Origin: Streptomyces ochraceiscleroticus
GTDB lineage: Bacteria > Actinomycetota > Actinomycetes > Streptomycetales > Streptomycetaceae
Direction: 5' to 3'
DNA: 61,032 nt
Assembly: GCF_000720485.1 (NCBI RefSeq)
Contig: NZ_JOAX01000037.1
Coordinates: 1 to 61,032 of the forward strand
Below are positions 45,700-54,856 of this stretch, in pieces. How positions within the stretch are numbered: position 1 is the first letter of the stretch; every line of letters starts with the position of its first letter. A program made the translations under genes and the position numbers. The notes beneath the pieces are model-generated. The model did no database searches and was not told the DNA's origin. It saw nothing but the letters and a program-made list of their open reading frames with translations.

Positions 45700-46085
45700 C
45701 TGGGGCCCCGATCTCCTGACCGGGGCCCTTGACCGTATTCGCCCGATATGGCAAGAGACCCAGATCACAGAGGTTCGGACGTAACCATTCGAGGGGGTCG
45801 TGAGTCTAACCGTGCAGTACAAGCACCCCGGCGGGGCTTGTACTCGGCAACCGGACCGGTCTTGGGGGACTTCGTCCGGTACGCGTGGCCGGGGCGACGT
45901 GCCCGGGGAGCTTTGAGCGGCCCTCCCGTACGTGCGCGTCCCGGCAGCTCGCGCAACGCAGTAGAGCAGGGTGCCCTCAATGGACGCCCGGACGGATCCC
46001 GTGGGGGGAATCCGACCCGGGAAAGGGAAGCGCCCCCCGCTCCGGACCCGTGGGGGGATCTGGAGCGAGGGGCGCTTTTCGCCTT
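45700..46085 (+). ncRNA. Candidate structured small RNA between copA and citA
   Basis: This gene-free stretch carries a series of strong hairpins: GGGCCCCG/CGGGGCCC (45703-45728), a bulged GTACAAG...CTTGTAC stem (45818-45844), ACCGGAC/GTCCGGT (about 45850-45880), and a 16-bp terminator stem at 46028-46077 followed by TTTTCGCCTTTTT in the plus direction. A T-tract terminator is rare in this GC-rich genome and has no annotated plus-strand gene within 500 bases, so it suggests a plus-strand transcript. No protein-like frame is visible. Promoter and 5' end were not located, so the start is approximate. Confidence 0.4.
46028..46077 (+). terminator. Intrinsic terminator with T-tract
   Basis: Arms AAGCGCCCCCCGCTCC (46028-46043) and GGAGCGAGGGGCGCTT (46062-46077) pair with one mismatch; TTTTCGCCTTTTT follows at 46076-46088. 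Orientation is plus, opposite to citA. Confidence 0.8.
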
Positions 46086-46089
46086 TTTG

Positions 46090-46128
46090 CAGCCGCTTTC
46101 GCGGCACGCGTTCAGCCGCTTTCGCGGC
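46090..46128. repeat. Tandem hairpin direct repeat downstream of citA
   Basis: CAGCCGCTTTCGCGGC is present exactly at 46090-46105 and 46113-46128 (period 23). Each copy folds as GCCGC-TTTC-GCGGC. They lie between the citA terminator and the plus-strand T-tract terminator. Confidence 0.85.
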
Positions 46129-46145
46129 GCGCGCGGCGGGCCCTG

Positions 46146-46168
46146 GCCGGCCCGCACTGCGGGCCGGC
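46146..46168 (-). terminator. citA terminator
   Basis: GCCGGCCCGC-ACT-GCGGGCCGGC is a perfect 10-bp stem with a 3-base loop, 18 bases downstream of the citrate synthase stop on the minus strand. Confidence 0.8.
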
Positions 46169-46185
46169 GGACGGCAAGCCTGGTG

Positions 46186-47475
<1,290 letters not shown>

Positions 47476-47651
47476 GTCATCCCTCACCGACGTTGTGCCT
47501 CTTCTTCGAGGTGCCCTGACTGCCTATACCTTCCCCCATTTGGACCTTGCCTGTGCACTCGGGGTCGGCCATAGGGCCCTAAGACGGCACTCAGTGCCGC
47601 CCAGCTGCCCATCTTGCGCCCCTTCGCCCCAATGGGGAAAGGGGTGACACC

Positions 47652-49895
47652 TCACATCGTGCCGCCAAGCCGGTGATCCAGCGCGGTATGCCTGCGACCC
47701 GCCGATATCGTCCGCACCGCCTGGCCCAGCGCCTTGCGCGACCCCACCAGCACCACCAATCGCTTTGCCCGGGTAACCGCCGTATAGAGAAGATTGCGCT
47801 GCAGCATCATCCACGCCCCCGTCGTGACGGGAATCACCACTGCCGGGTACTCACTTCCCTGCGAACGGTGGATCGTCACCGCGTACGCGTGCGCCAGCTC
47901 GTCCAGCTCGTCGAAGTCGTACGGCACCTCCTCGTCCTCGTCGGTCAGCACGGTCAGCCGCTGGTCCTCGACGCTCAGGTCCGTGACCACCCCCACCGTG
48001 CCGTTGAAGACGCCGTTGCGGCCCTTCTCGTAGTTGTTCCGGATCTGGGTGACCTTGTCGCCGACGCGGAAAACCCGGCCGCCGAAGCGGCGCTCGGGGA
48101 GGTCGGGCCGGGCCGGGGTGACCGCTTGCTGCAGCAGACCGTTCAGCGCGCCGGCGCCGGCCGGACCGCGGTGCATCGGCGCCAGCACCTGCACGTCCCG
48201 CCGCGGGTCGAGGCCGAACTTCGCCGGGATCCGGCGGGCCGCCACATCGACCGTCAGCCGCCCGGCCTCCTCGGTGTCCTCCTGCGGGAAGAGGAAGAAG
48301 TCGGGCATGCCGGTCGTGATCGGCAGCGTCCCGGCGTTGATCCGGTGTGCGTTGGTCACCACACCCGAATGCTGCGCCTGCCGGAAGATCCTGGTCAGCC
48401 GTACGGCCGGCACCGGGCTGTCGTCCGCGAGCAGGTCGCGCAGCACCTCCCCGGCGCCCACGGACGGCAGCTGGTCCACATCGCCCACGAGGAGGAGGTG
48501 TGCGCCCGGCGGCACGGCCTTGATGAGCTTGTTGGCGAGCAGCAGGTCCAGCATCGACGCCTCGTCGACCACCACGAGGTCGGCGTCCAGCGGCCGGTCC
48601 TGGTCGTACGCGGCGTCCCCGCCGGGCTTCAGCTCCAGCAGCCGGTGCACCGTGGCGGCCTCCGCGCCGGTCAGCTCGGCCAGCCGCTTGGCGGCCCGCC
48701 CGGTCGGCGCCGCCAGCAGTACCTGTGCCCTCTTGGCGCGCGCCAGCTCCACCACAGAGCGGACCGTGAAGGACTTGCCGCAGCCGGGGCCGCCGGTGAG
48801 CACCGCGACCTTCTCGGTCAGCGCCAGCTTCACCGCCGCCTCCTGCTCGGGCGCCAGCTTGGCTCCCGTACGGTCGGCGAGCCACGCCAGCGCCTTGTCC
48901 CACGGCACGTCGTGGAAGGCCGGCATCCGGTCCTCCCCGGCCCGCAGCAGCCGCCGCAGCCGCCCGGCCAGGGACAGCTCGGCGCGGTGGAAGGGGACCA
49001 GATACACGGCCGTTATGGGCTCGCCGCCGTCAGGCGCGGGCACGGTCTCCCGCACCACCCCTTCCGGATCCTCGGCCAGCTCCGCCAGGCAGTCGATGAC
49101 CAGCCCCGTGTCCACCTGAAGCAGCTTCACGGAGTCGGCGATGAGCTGTTCCTGGGGCAGGAAGCAGTGCCCCTGATCGGTGGACTGGGACAGCGCGTAC
49201 TGCAGGCCGGCCTTCACCCGGTCCGGGCTGTCGTGCGGGATGCCCACCGACTGGGCGATGCGGTCGGCGGTCAGGAAGCCGATGCCCCAGACATCGGCGG
49301 CGAGGCGGTACGGCTGGTTCCGTACAACAGAGATGGATGCGTCGCCGTACTTCTTGTAGATCCGCACCGCGATGGAGGTGGACACTCCGACTCCCTGGAG
49401 GAAGACCATGACCTCCTTGATGGCCTTCTGCTCCTCCCAGGCCGCGCCGATCATCTTCGTCCGCTTCGGCCCGAGGCCGGGCACTTCGATGAGGCGCTTC
49501 GGCTCCTTCTCGATGACCTCGAGGGTGTCCGTGCCGAAGTGCTCGGTGATCCGGTCGGCGATCCGCGGGCCGATGCCCTTGATCAGGCCGGAGCCGAGAT
49601 AGCGGCGGATGCCCTGCACCGTGGCGGGAAGCACCGTGCGGTAGTTCTCGACCATGAACTGGCGGCCGAACTGGGGGTGGGAGCCCCAGCGGCCCTCCAT
49701 GCGCAGCGACTCGCCCGGCTGGGCGCCGAGCAGCGCCCCGACCACTGTGAGCAGGTCATTGCCGCCGCGGCCGGTGTCGACGCGCGCGACCGTGTAGCCG
49801 TTGTCCTCGTTGGCGTAAGTGATCCGCTCCAGGACACCTTCGACGACGGCCTGGCCGGGTGGGTTGTTCGGGCCTCCCCCGCGCGTTCGCTGCAT
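47652..49895 (-). CDS. recD2: RecD2-like SF1 DNA helicase
   Basis: A 747-residue superfamily 1B helicase. An N-terminal OB/HhH region (VVEGVLERITYANEDNGYTVARV; GIGPRIADRITEHFG; VPGLGPKRTKMIG) precedes motif I GGPGCGKSFTV, motif II VVVDEASMLD, motif III LVGDVDQLPSVGAGEVLRDLL, and motifs V/VI AVTIHRSQGSEYPAVVIP and YTAVTRAK. It is the stand-alone RecD2 type, not RecBCD-bound. ATG 49895 is used; ATG 49925 ten codons earlier is equally possible and neither has a strong ribosome-binding site. Confidence 0.9.
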   Translation of the reverse strand: MQRTRGGGPNNPPGQAVVEGVLERITYANEDNGYTVARVDTGRGGNDLLTVVGALLGAQPGESLRMEGRWGSHPQFGRQFMVENYRTVLPATVQGIRRYLGSGLIKGIGPRIADRITEHFGTDTLEVIEKEPKRLIEVPGLGPKRTKMIGAAWEEQKAIKEVMVFLQGVGVSTSIAVRIYKKYGDASISVVRNQPYRLAADVWGIGFLTADRIAQSVGIPHDSPDRVKAGLQYALSQSTDQGHCFLPQEQLIADSVKLLQVDTGLVIDCLAELAEDPEGVVRETVPAPDGGEPITAVYLVPFHRAELSLAGRLRRLLRAGEDRMPAFHDVPWDKALAWLADRTGAKLAPEQEAAVKLALTEKVAVLTGGPGCGKSFTVRSVVELARAKRAQVLLAAPTGRAAKRLAELTGAEAATVHRLLELKPGGDAAYDQDRPLDADLVVVDEASMLDLLLANKLIKAVPPGAHLLLVGDVDQLPSVGAGEVLRDLLADDSPVPAVRLTRIFRQAQHSGVVTNAHRINAGTLPITTGMPDFFLFPQEDTEEAGRLTVDVAARRIPAKFGLDPRRDVQVLAPMHRGPAGAGALNGLLQQAVTPARPDLPERRFGGRVFRVGDKVTQIRNNYEKGRNGVFNGTVGVVTDLSVEDQRLTVLTDEDEEVPYDFDELDELAHAYAVTIHRSQGSEYPAVVIPVTTGAWMMLQRNLLYTAVTRAKRLVVLVGSRKALGQAVRTISAGRRHTALDHRLGGTM

Positions 49896-49936
49896 GGAAC
49901 CGAAGGTACCGCCGGGATCGGACATCGCCGGGGGCC

Positions 49937-49975
49937 TGTGGACAACCCGGCGGCCGGGCCTGCAGGTTATCCACA
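49937..49975. promoter_or_regulatory. Inverted pair of DnaA-box-like 9-mers
   Basis: TGTGGACAA (49937-49945, i.e. TTGTCCACA on the minus strand, the streptomycete DnaA box) faces TTATCCACA (49967-49975, the enteric consensus). With flanking bases the arms are CCTGTGGACAA and TTATCCACAGG, 10 of 11 symmetric, 21 bases apart. They lie just upstream of the helicase start. Could be a DnaA-responsive promoter or a chance hairpin. Confidence 0.4.
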
Positions 49976-50000
49976 GGCCGGACATTTCGACCGGCCATTT

Positions 50001-50031
50001 CGAGGGGCCCGGCGTACTGCCGGGCCCCTCG
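50001..50031. terminator. Strong hairpin, terminator of the 50-53 kb minus operon
   Basis: A perfect 13-bp stem (arms 50001-50013 and 50019-50031, loop GTACT). It lies in the 349-base gap 49896-50244, 214 bases beyond the stop at 50245 in the direction of that operon. Apart from this hairpin and the DnaA-like boxes the gap holds nothing I can identify. Confidence 0.65.
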
Positions 50032-50244
50032 GTCCCCCCTCGGGTTCCCCCCTTTTCATCGCCGCCCGACCATCCCCCGGGTCTCCCCCGCAGGCGCCGA
50101 TGTCCAGTACGACCTCCAAAGGGCCGGAACGGTTGCGTGGTTCCGCCCCTCTTTCGGCGCAGTTCGCATCGCGGCCCGCGCCCGGACGCACGGCGCGCAC
50201 GGCGCGTTCAGCCGGGCACCCGAGCTCTCCTGCGCGCGCCCGCC

Positions 50245-51102
50245 TCACTCTGCGCGCAGTACGTGCTCCCGGTAACGGGCGATCACCTCGGCCAGTACCT
50301 CGGCCCCGTCCCGCTCCCACAGGCCCGGGTTGAAAATCTCGACCTCGATGGGCCCGTCATGTCCGGCCGCTTCGGTCCGTTCGCGGAACCACCGCAGGTC
50401 CACCGCCCCGTCCCCGAGCTGACCGCGGCCGAGCAGTACCCCTTCGGGCAGCGGGGTCACCCAGTCGGCGAGCTGGAACGCCGCGAGCCGTCCGCCGCGC
50501 CCCGCACGTTCGATCCCCTCCCCGACCGTGTCGTCCCACCACAGGTGGTACGTGTCCACGACCACGCCCACCTGTTCCGCGGGGAACCGCTCGGCGAGGT
50601 CGAGCGCCTGGGCGAGCGTGGAGACGACGCAGCGGTCCGACGCGTACATCGGGTGCAGCGGCTCGATCGCCAGCCGTACGCCCCGCTCTGCGGCGTACGG
50701 CCCCAGCTCGGCCAGCGCCTCTGCCACGCGCTCCCGCGCCCCGTGCAGGTCCCGGCTGCCGGGCGGCAGACCGCCGGACACCAGGACGAGCGTGTCCGTA
50801 CCGAGGGCCGCGGCCTCGTCGAGCGCCGCCCGGTTGTCGTCGAGCGCGGCGGCGCGTTTCTGAGGGTCGGTCGCGGTGAAGAAGCCGCCGCGGCACAGGC
50901 TGGTGACGGTCAGCCCCGCCTCCCGCATGAGCTTGGCGGCCGCGTCGACGCCGTACTTCTGTACGGGTTCGCGCCACAGGCCCACGTGGCGCAGCCCGGC
51001 CGCCGCGCAGCCGTCCGCCAGCTCGGGCAGCGACCACTGCTTGACCGTCTCCTGGTTGAGGCTGAGGCGCGCGAGGTCGTCCTTCGTGCGGCGGCCGGTC
51101 AT
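50245..51102 (-). CDS. Sugar phosphate isomerase/epimerase (TIM barrel)
   Basis: A 285-residue xylose-isomerase-like TIM-barrel protein: LSLNQETVKQWSLPELADGCAAAGLRHVGLWREPV at the N-terminus, metal-ligand segments LAIEPLHPMY, VVDTYHLWWD, and EVEIFNPGLWERDG. It is last of three coupled genes (Gfo/Idh - DUF993 - isomerase) under the LacI regulator at 53679. Reaction unknown; probably acts on a keto-sugar or its oxidised derivative. Confidence 0.85.
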   Translation of the reverse strand: MTGRRTKDDLARLSLNQETVKQWSLPELADGCAAAGLRHVGLWREPVQKYGVDAAAKLMREAGLTVTSLCRGGFFTATDPQKRAAALDDNRAALDEAAALGTDTLVLVSGGLPPGSRDLHGARERVAEALAELGPYAAERGVRLAIEPLHPMYASDRCVVSTLAQALDLAERFPAEQVGVVVDTYHLWWDDTVGEGIERAGRGGRLAAFQLADWVTPLPEGVLLGRGQLGDGAVDLRWFRERTEAAGHDGPIEVEIFNPGLWERDGAEVLAEVIARYREHVLRAE

Positions 51103-52298
51103 GCGTCTCCTCCGAGTACGGCGGTCAGCTTGGCCATCCGGTGCCGGGCCAGCTCGGGGTCGGGGAACAGGCCGAGCCCGCCCGCCAGTTCGTACGCCCG
51201 GCGCAAGTGCCGCAGCGAGCGGGCCGACTGCAGGCCGCCGGCCATCGTGAAGTGCGCCTGGTGGCCCGAGAGCCAGGCCAGGAAGACGACGCCGGTCTTG
51301 TAGTAGCGGGTCGGCGCTTCGAAGAGGTGCCGGGCCAGCTCCACAGTGGGGTCCAGGACCTTGTGGAACGCGGCGGTGTTCCCGGTGTCCAGCAGGCGCA
51401 CGGCCTCGGCGGCCAGCGGCGCGAGCGGGTCGAAGACACCCAGCAGGGCGTGGCTGAAGCCCCGTTGGTCGCCGGCGATCAGTTCGGGGTAGTGGAAGTC
51501 GTCGCCCGTGTAGCAGCGCACTCCCTCCCGTCGCCCACCACCACCCTTGTCCGAGGCCCTTCGGGCCGCCCCCATTGTCTGCAGCCGGCGGCGCAGCGCC
51601 ACCTCCCGGTCCGCGTCGAGCAGCGAGACCTTCACGCCGTCGACCTTGTCCGGGTGCTCGGCGATGATCTGCAGGAACGTCTCGGTGGCCGCGTCGAGAT
51701 CGCCGCTGCCCCAGTAGCCCTCCAGCGCAGGGTCGAACATCGGGCCGAGCCAGTGCAGGATGACCGGCTCACTGCTCTGCCGGAGCAGGTGCCCGTACAT
51801 CTCCGCGTACGCCTCGGGCCCGCCCGCGACCGCCGCCAACTGCCGCGACGCCATCAGGATCGGCTGTCCGCCGGCCTCCTCCACCAGGGCGAGCTGCTCC
51901 TCGTAGGCGGCGCGCACGTCCGACAGTCCCGCCTCCCCGGGCGGGAGCTGGTCGGTGCCCACCCCGCACGCGATCCGGCCGCCCACCGCCCTGGCCTCGG
52001 CGGCCGACCGCCGGATCAGCTCGGCGGCGGTCGCCCAGTCCAGGCCCATGCCGCGCTGCGCGGTGTCCATGGCCTCGGCGACGCCCAGGCCGTGCGACCA
52101 CAGGTGGCGCCGGAAGGCGAGGGTCGCGTCCCAGTCCAGTACGGCGGGGCCGTCCGGGGTGGTGTCGGCATTCGGGTCGGCGACGACGTGCGCGGCGGCG
52201 AAGACGGTACGGGAGGTGAACGGGACCGCCGCACCTACGGGCGCGGCGCTCACAGGCGTTGCTTCAGGCACGGCGTTGGTTTCGGACGCGGCGCTCAC
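51099..52298 (-). CDS. DUF993 protein, aldolase-like
   Basis: A 399-residue DUF993 (dihydrodipicolinate-synthase-like) protein: FAAAHVVADPNADTT, LDWDATLAFRRHLWSHGLGVAEAMDTAQRGMGLDW, PVILHWLGPMFDPALEGYWG, VKVSLLDAD (candidate Schiff-base Lys), CYTGDDFHYPELI. GTG 52298 overlaps the Gfo/Idh stop (GTGA) and its own stop overlaps the isomerase start (ATGA). Between LRRRLQ and EGVRCYTGDDF there is an approximately 18-residue Gly/Arg/Ala-rich insertion (bases about 51529-51585) that I do not expect from the family. Confidence 0.85.
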   Translation of the reverse strand: MSAASETNAVPEATPVSAAPVGAAVPFTSRTVFAAAHVVADPNADTTPDGPAVLDWDATLAFRRHLWSHGLGVAEAMDTAQRGMGLDWATAAELIRRSAAEARAVGGRIACGVGTDQLPPGEAGLSDVRAAYEEQLALVEEAGGQPILMASRQLAAVAGGPEAYAEMYGHLLRQSSEPVILHWLGPMFDPALEGYWGSGDLDAATETFLQIIAEHPDKVDGVKVSLLDADREVALRRRLQTMGAARRASDKGGGGRREGVRCYTGDDFHYPELIAGDQRGFSHALLGVFDPLAPLAAEAVRLLDTGNTAAFHKVLDPTVELARHLFEAPTRYYKTGVVFLAWLSGHQAHFTMAGGLQSARSLRHLRRAYELAGGLGLFPDPELARHRMAKLTAVLGGDA

Positions 52299-53446
52299 AG
52301 GCTCAGCTCCGGTACGTCCAGGCGGCGCCCTTCTTGTGCCGAGCGGATGCCCAGTTCGGCGAGGTGCACGCCGCGCGCGCCCGCCATGAGGTCCCACCGC
52401 CACAGCTCGTCGAGCACCACGTGGCGCAGGAAGAGCGCCCACTGCTCCTTGAAGCCGTTGTCGAACGTCTCGTTGTCGGGCACCTCCTGCCACTGCGCCC
52501 TGAAGTCCTCCGTGGCCGGCAGGTCCGGGTTCCAGACCGGCTTGGGGGTCGCGGAACGGTGCTGGACCCGGCAGCGGCGCAGGCCCGCGACGGCCGACCC
52601 CTCCGTGCCGTCCACCTGGAACTCCACCAGCTCGTCCCGGTTGACGCGCACCGCCCAGGAGGAGTTGATCTGCGCAACGGCGCCGCTCGCCAGCTCGAAG
52701 ATCCCGTACGCGGCGTCGTCGGCGGTCGCCTCGTACGGCTTCCCGGCCTCGTCCCAGCGGCGCGGGATGTGGGTGGCCAGCTGGGCCTGGACGGTGCGTA
52801 CCGGCCCGAACAGCTCGTGCAGTACGTACTCCCAGTGCGGGAACATGTCCGTCGCGATGCCACCGCCGTCCTCCGCCCGGTAGTTCCACGACGGGCGCTG
52901 TGCCTCCTGCCAGTCGCCCTCGAAGACCCAGTAGCCGAACTCGCCCCGGACGGACAGGATGCGGCCGAAGAAGCCGCCCTCGATGAGCCGCTTCAGCTTC
53001 AGCAGGCCCGGCAGGAAGATCTTGTCCTGGACGACGCCGTGCTTGATGCCCGCAGCCTGGGCCAGCCGCGCCAGTTCGAGCGCACCGGCGAGCCCGGTGG
53101 CGGTGGGCTTCTCCACGTAGAGGTGCTTGCCCGCGGCGATCGCCTTCTTGACGGCCTCCTCGCGGGCGGCGGTGACCTGTGCGTCGAAGTAGATGTCGAT
53201 GCTGTCGTCGGCCAGCACCGCGTCCAGGTCGGTGGACCACTCCGTGAGGCCGTGCCGGTCGGCCATGGCCGCGAGCTTGTGCTCCGCGCGGCCGACCAGG
53301 ACCGGTTCGGGCCAGATCACCGTGCCCCCGCCCACGTCCAGGCCGCCCTGCTCGCGCAGGGCGAGGATCGAGCGGAGGAGGTGCTGGCGGTAGCCCATGC
53401 GCCCGGTCACGCCGTTCATGGCGATCCGTACGGTCTTGCGTGTCAC
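52295..53446 (-). CDS. Gfo/Idh/MocA family oxidoreductase
   Basis: A 383-residue oxidoreductase with RIAMNGVTGRMGYRQHLLRSI as the nucleotide-binding start, YVEKPTATGLAGALEL, HGVVQDKIFLPGLLKL, and NYRAEDGGGIATDMFPHWEYVL in the active-site region. GTG 53446 has GAGGGG about 7 bases upstream. First gene of the three-gene sugar-catabolic operon; substrate unknown. Confidence 0.88.
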   Translation of the reverse strand: MTRKTVRIAMNGVTGRMGYRQHLLRSILALREQGGLDVGGGTVIWPEPVLVGRAEHKLAAMADRHGLTEWSTDLDAVLADDSIDIYFDAQVTAAREEAVKKAIAAGKHLYVEKPTATGLAGALELARLAQAAGIKHGVVQDKIFLPGLLKLKRLIEGGFFGRILSVRGEFGYWVFEGDWQEAQRPSWNYRAEDGGGIATDMFPHWEYVLHELFGPVRTVQAQLATHIPRRWDEAGKPYEATADDAAYGIFELASGAVAQINSSWAVRVNRDELVEFQVDGTEGSAVAGLRRCRVQHRSATPKPVWNPDLPATEDFRAQWQEVPDNETFDNGFKEQWALFLRHVVLDELWRWDLMAGARGVHLAELGIRSAQEGRRLDVPELSL

Positions 53447-53577
53447 AACCCGACCCCTCACATCAACCGGTGGTACCGGTCGCGGCCCCGTGGTCCGCGA
53501 ACGGACAAGCGCACGGAAAGCGCCGACGAAGGGCGCGCGGCACCCAGCGCCCGGAGTTGTTCACCCGGTCACGCATA

Positions 53578-53589
53578 GAAAGCGCTTTC
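53578..53589. promoter_or_regulatory. LacI-family operator between divergent genes
   Basis: GAAAGCGCTTTC is a perfect 12-bp palindrome with the central CG of LacI/GalR sites. It lies 132 bases upstream of the Gfo/Idh start and 90 bases upstream of the LacI start, so it can serve both. Confidence 0.75.
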
Positions 53590-53678
53590 CATCGCGAGAG
53601 AAGCTAGCCTGCGACGCGAGGCGCCACAAGAGGGGCGACGCCGGACGTGGCGCCGCAGGAAGGGGGACGGGGAGCGAT

Positions 53679-54830
53679 ATGACCGTGACACTGGCGGACG
53701 TCGCCGCGCGGGCGGGGGTCTCGGCGGCGACCGTCTCACGCGTGCTGAACAGCAACTATCCGGTGGCCGAGGCCACCCGCGACCGAGTGCTGCGGGCGGT
53801 CGCGGAACTGGAGTACGTCGCGAACGGACCGGCCAGCGCGCTCGCCGCAGCCACCTCCGACCTGGTCGGCATCCTCGTCAACGACGTCGCCGACCCGTTC
53901 TTCGGAGTACTCGCGAGCGCGGTGCAGTCGGAGATGAGCGGCGACGGCACCTCCGGCGGCGAGAAGCTCGCCGTGGTCTGCAACACCGGCGGCTCCCCGG
54001 AGCGCGAGCTGACCTACCTCACGCTGCTGCACCGCCAGCGGGCCGGCGCCGTGGTACTGACCGGCGGCGCGACCGAGGACCCCGCGCATACGGCGGCGTT
54101 GGCGGCCCGCGTGGCGCGGCTGTCCGCGGCGGGGACCCAGGTGGTGCTGTGCGGCCGCCCGCCGCTGCCGGCGGGCGCGACGGCGGGTGCCGGAGGCTCG
54201 GCGGAGGCGCCGGTGGCGGGCGGTCGGGCCGCGGGGGCTGCCTCCGCGGCGGCTTCCCCGGCTTCCGCTGCCGACGCGGGGCCTGCTCCGCTGACCGTCG
54301 CGTTCGACAACCGGGGCGGCGCGCGGTCGCTGACCGAGCATCTGGTCGCCCTCGGCCACCGCCGGATCGGGTGCGTCGCGGGCCCCGAGGGGCTCACCAC
54401 CACCCGGCACCGGCTGGAGGGCCACCGCGCCGCCCTCGCGACGCACGGCATCGAGGACGTGCCCGGCCGCACGGTCCACGGCGCCTACGACCGGGCCTCC
54501 GGCTATGCGGCAGCCCACGAGCTCCTCCGGCGGGACGAGGATCTGACCGCCGTCGTCGCGGCCAATGACACGGTCGCGCTGGGCGTCTGCGCCGCGCTGC
54601 GCGAGCACGGGCTGCGGGTCCCCGAGGACGTCTCGGTCGCCGGCTTCGACGACCTCCCCTTCAGCATGGACGCCGTGCCGGCGCTGACAACCGTCCGGCT
54701 GCCGCTGACCGAGGCCGGAGCGCGGGCCGGCCGGCTGGCGATGGGCCGGGAGCCGGCGCCGGCGGACGGCGTGGTGCTGCTTTCATCCGAATTGGTGATA
54801 CGCAAGTCGACGGCTCCGCCCTATTCTTGA
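53679..54830 (+). CDS. LacI-family regulator of the 50-53 kb operon
   Basis: A 383-residue LacI/GalR repressor: HTH TLADVAARAGVSAATVSRVLNSNYPV (about 4-28), effector domain VGILVNDVADPFFGVLASAV and VSVAGFDDLPFSMD. An Ala/Gly/Ser-rich insertion of about 40 residues (about 167-208) interrupts the effector domain between CGRPPLP and LTVAFDNRGG. ATG 53679 follows GGGGAG (53669-53674). Divergent from the Gfo/Idh operon with a palindromic operator between. Its stop codon lies inside a palindrome that probably controls the next gene. Confidence 0.9.
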   Translation: MTVTLADVAARAGVSAATVSRVLNSNYPVAEATRDRVLRAVAELEYVANGPASALAAATSDLVGILVNDVADPFFGVLASAVQSEMSGDGTSGGEKLAVVCNTGGSPERELTYLTLLHRQRAGAVVLTGGATEDPAHTAALAARVARLSAAGTQVVLCGRPPLPAGATAGAGGSAEAPVAGGRAAGAASAAASPASAADAGPAPLTVAFDNRGGARSLTEHLVALGHRRIGCVAGPEGLTTTRHRLEGHRAALATHGIEDVPGRTVHGAYDRASGYAAAHELLRRDEDLTAVVAANDTVALGVCAALREHGLRVPEDVSVAGFDDLPFSMDAVPALTTVRLPLTEAGARAGRLAMGREPAPADGVVLLSSELVIRKSTAPPYS

Positions 54831-54840
54831 CTCAGTCAAG
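54826..54840. promoter_or_regulatory. MarR-type operator overlapping the lacI stop codon
   Basis: CTTGACT-C-AGTCAAG is a perfect 7+7 palindrome at 54826-54840; the lacI stop TGA is 54828-54830. It ends 16 bases before the MarR-GNAT start ATG 54857 and is a likely autoregulatory site for that protein. TTGACT within it could also be read as a -35 box. Confidence 0.6.
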
Positions 54841-54856
54841 GTTTTTGGGGGATGCC

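Noticed and set aside
45700..46085. Metabolite riboswitch
   Set aside because: The region precedes no plus-strand gene, and I see no known aptamer motif; a small RNA is the better reading.
49937..49975. Replication origin
   Set aside because: Only two DnaA-like boxes and no dnaA/dnaN or AT-rich region; an oriC would have many boxes.
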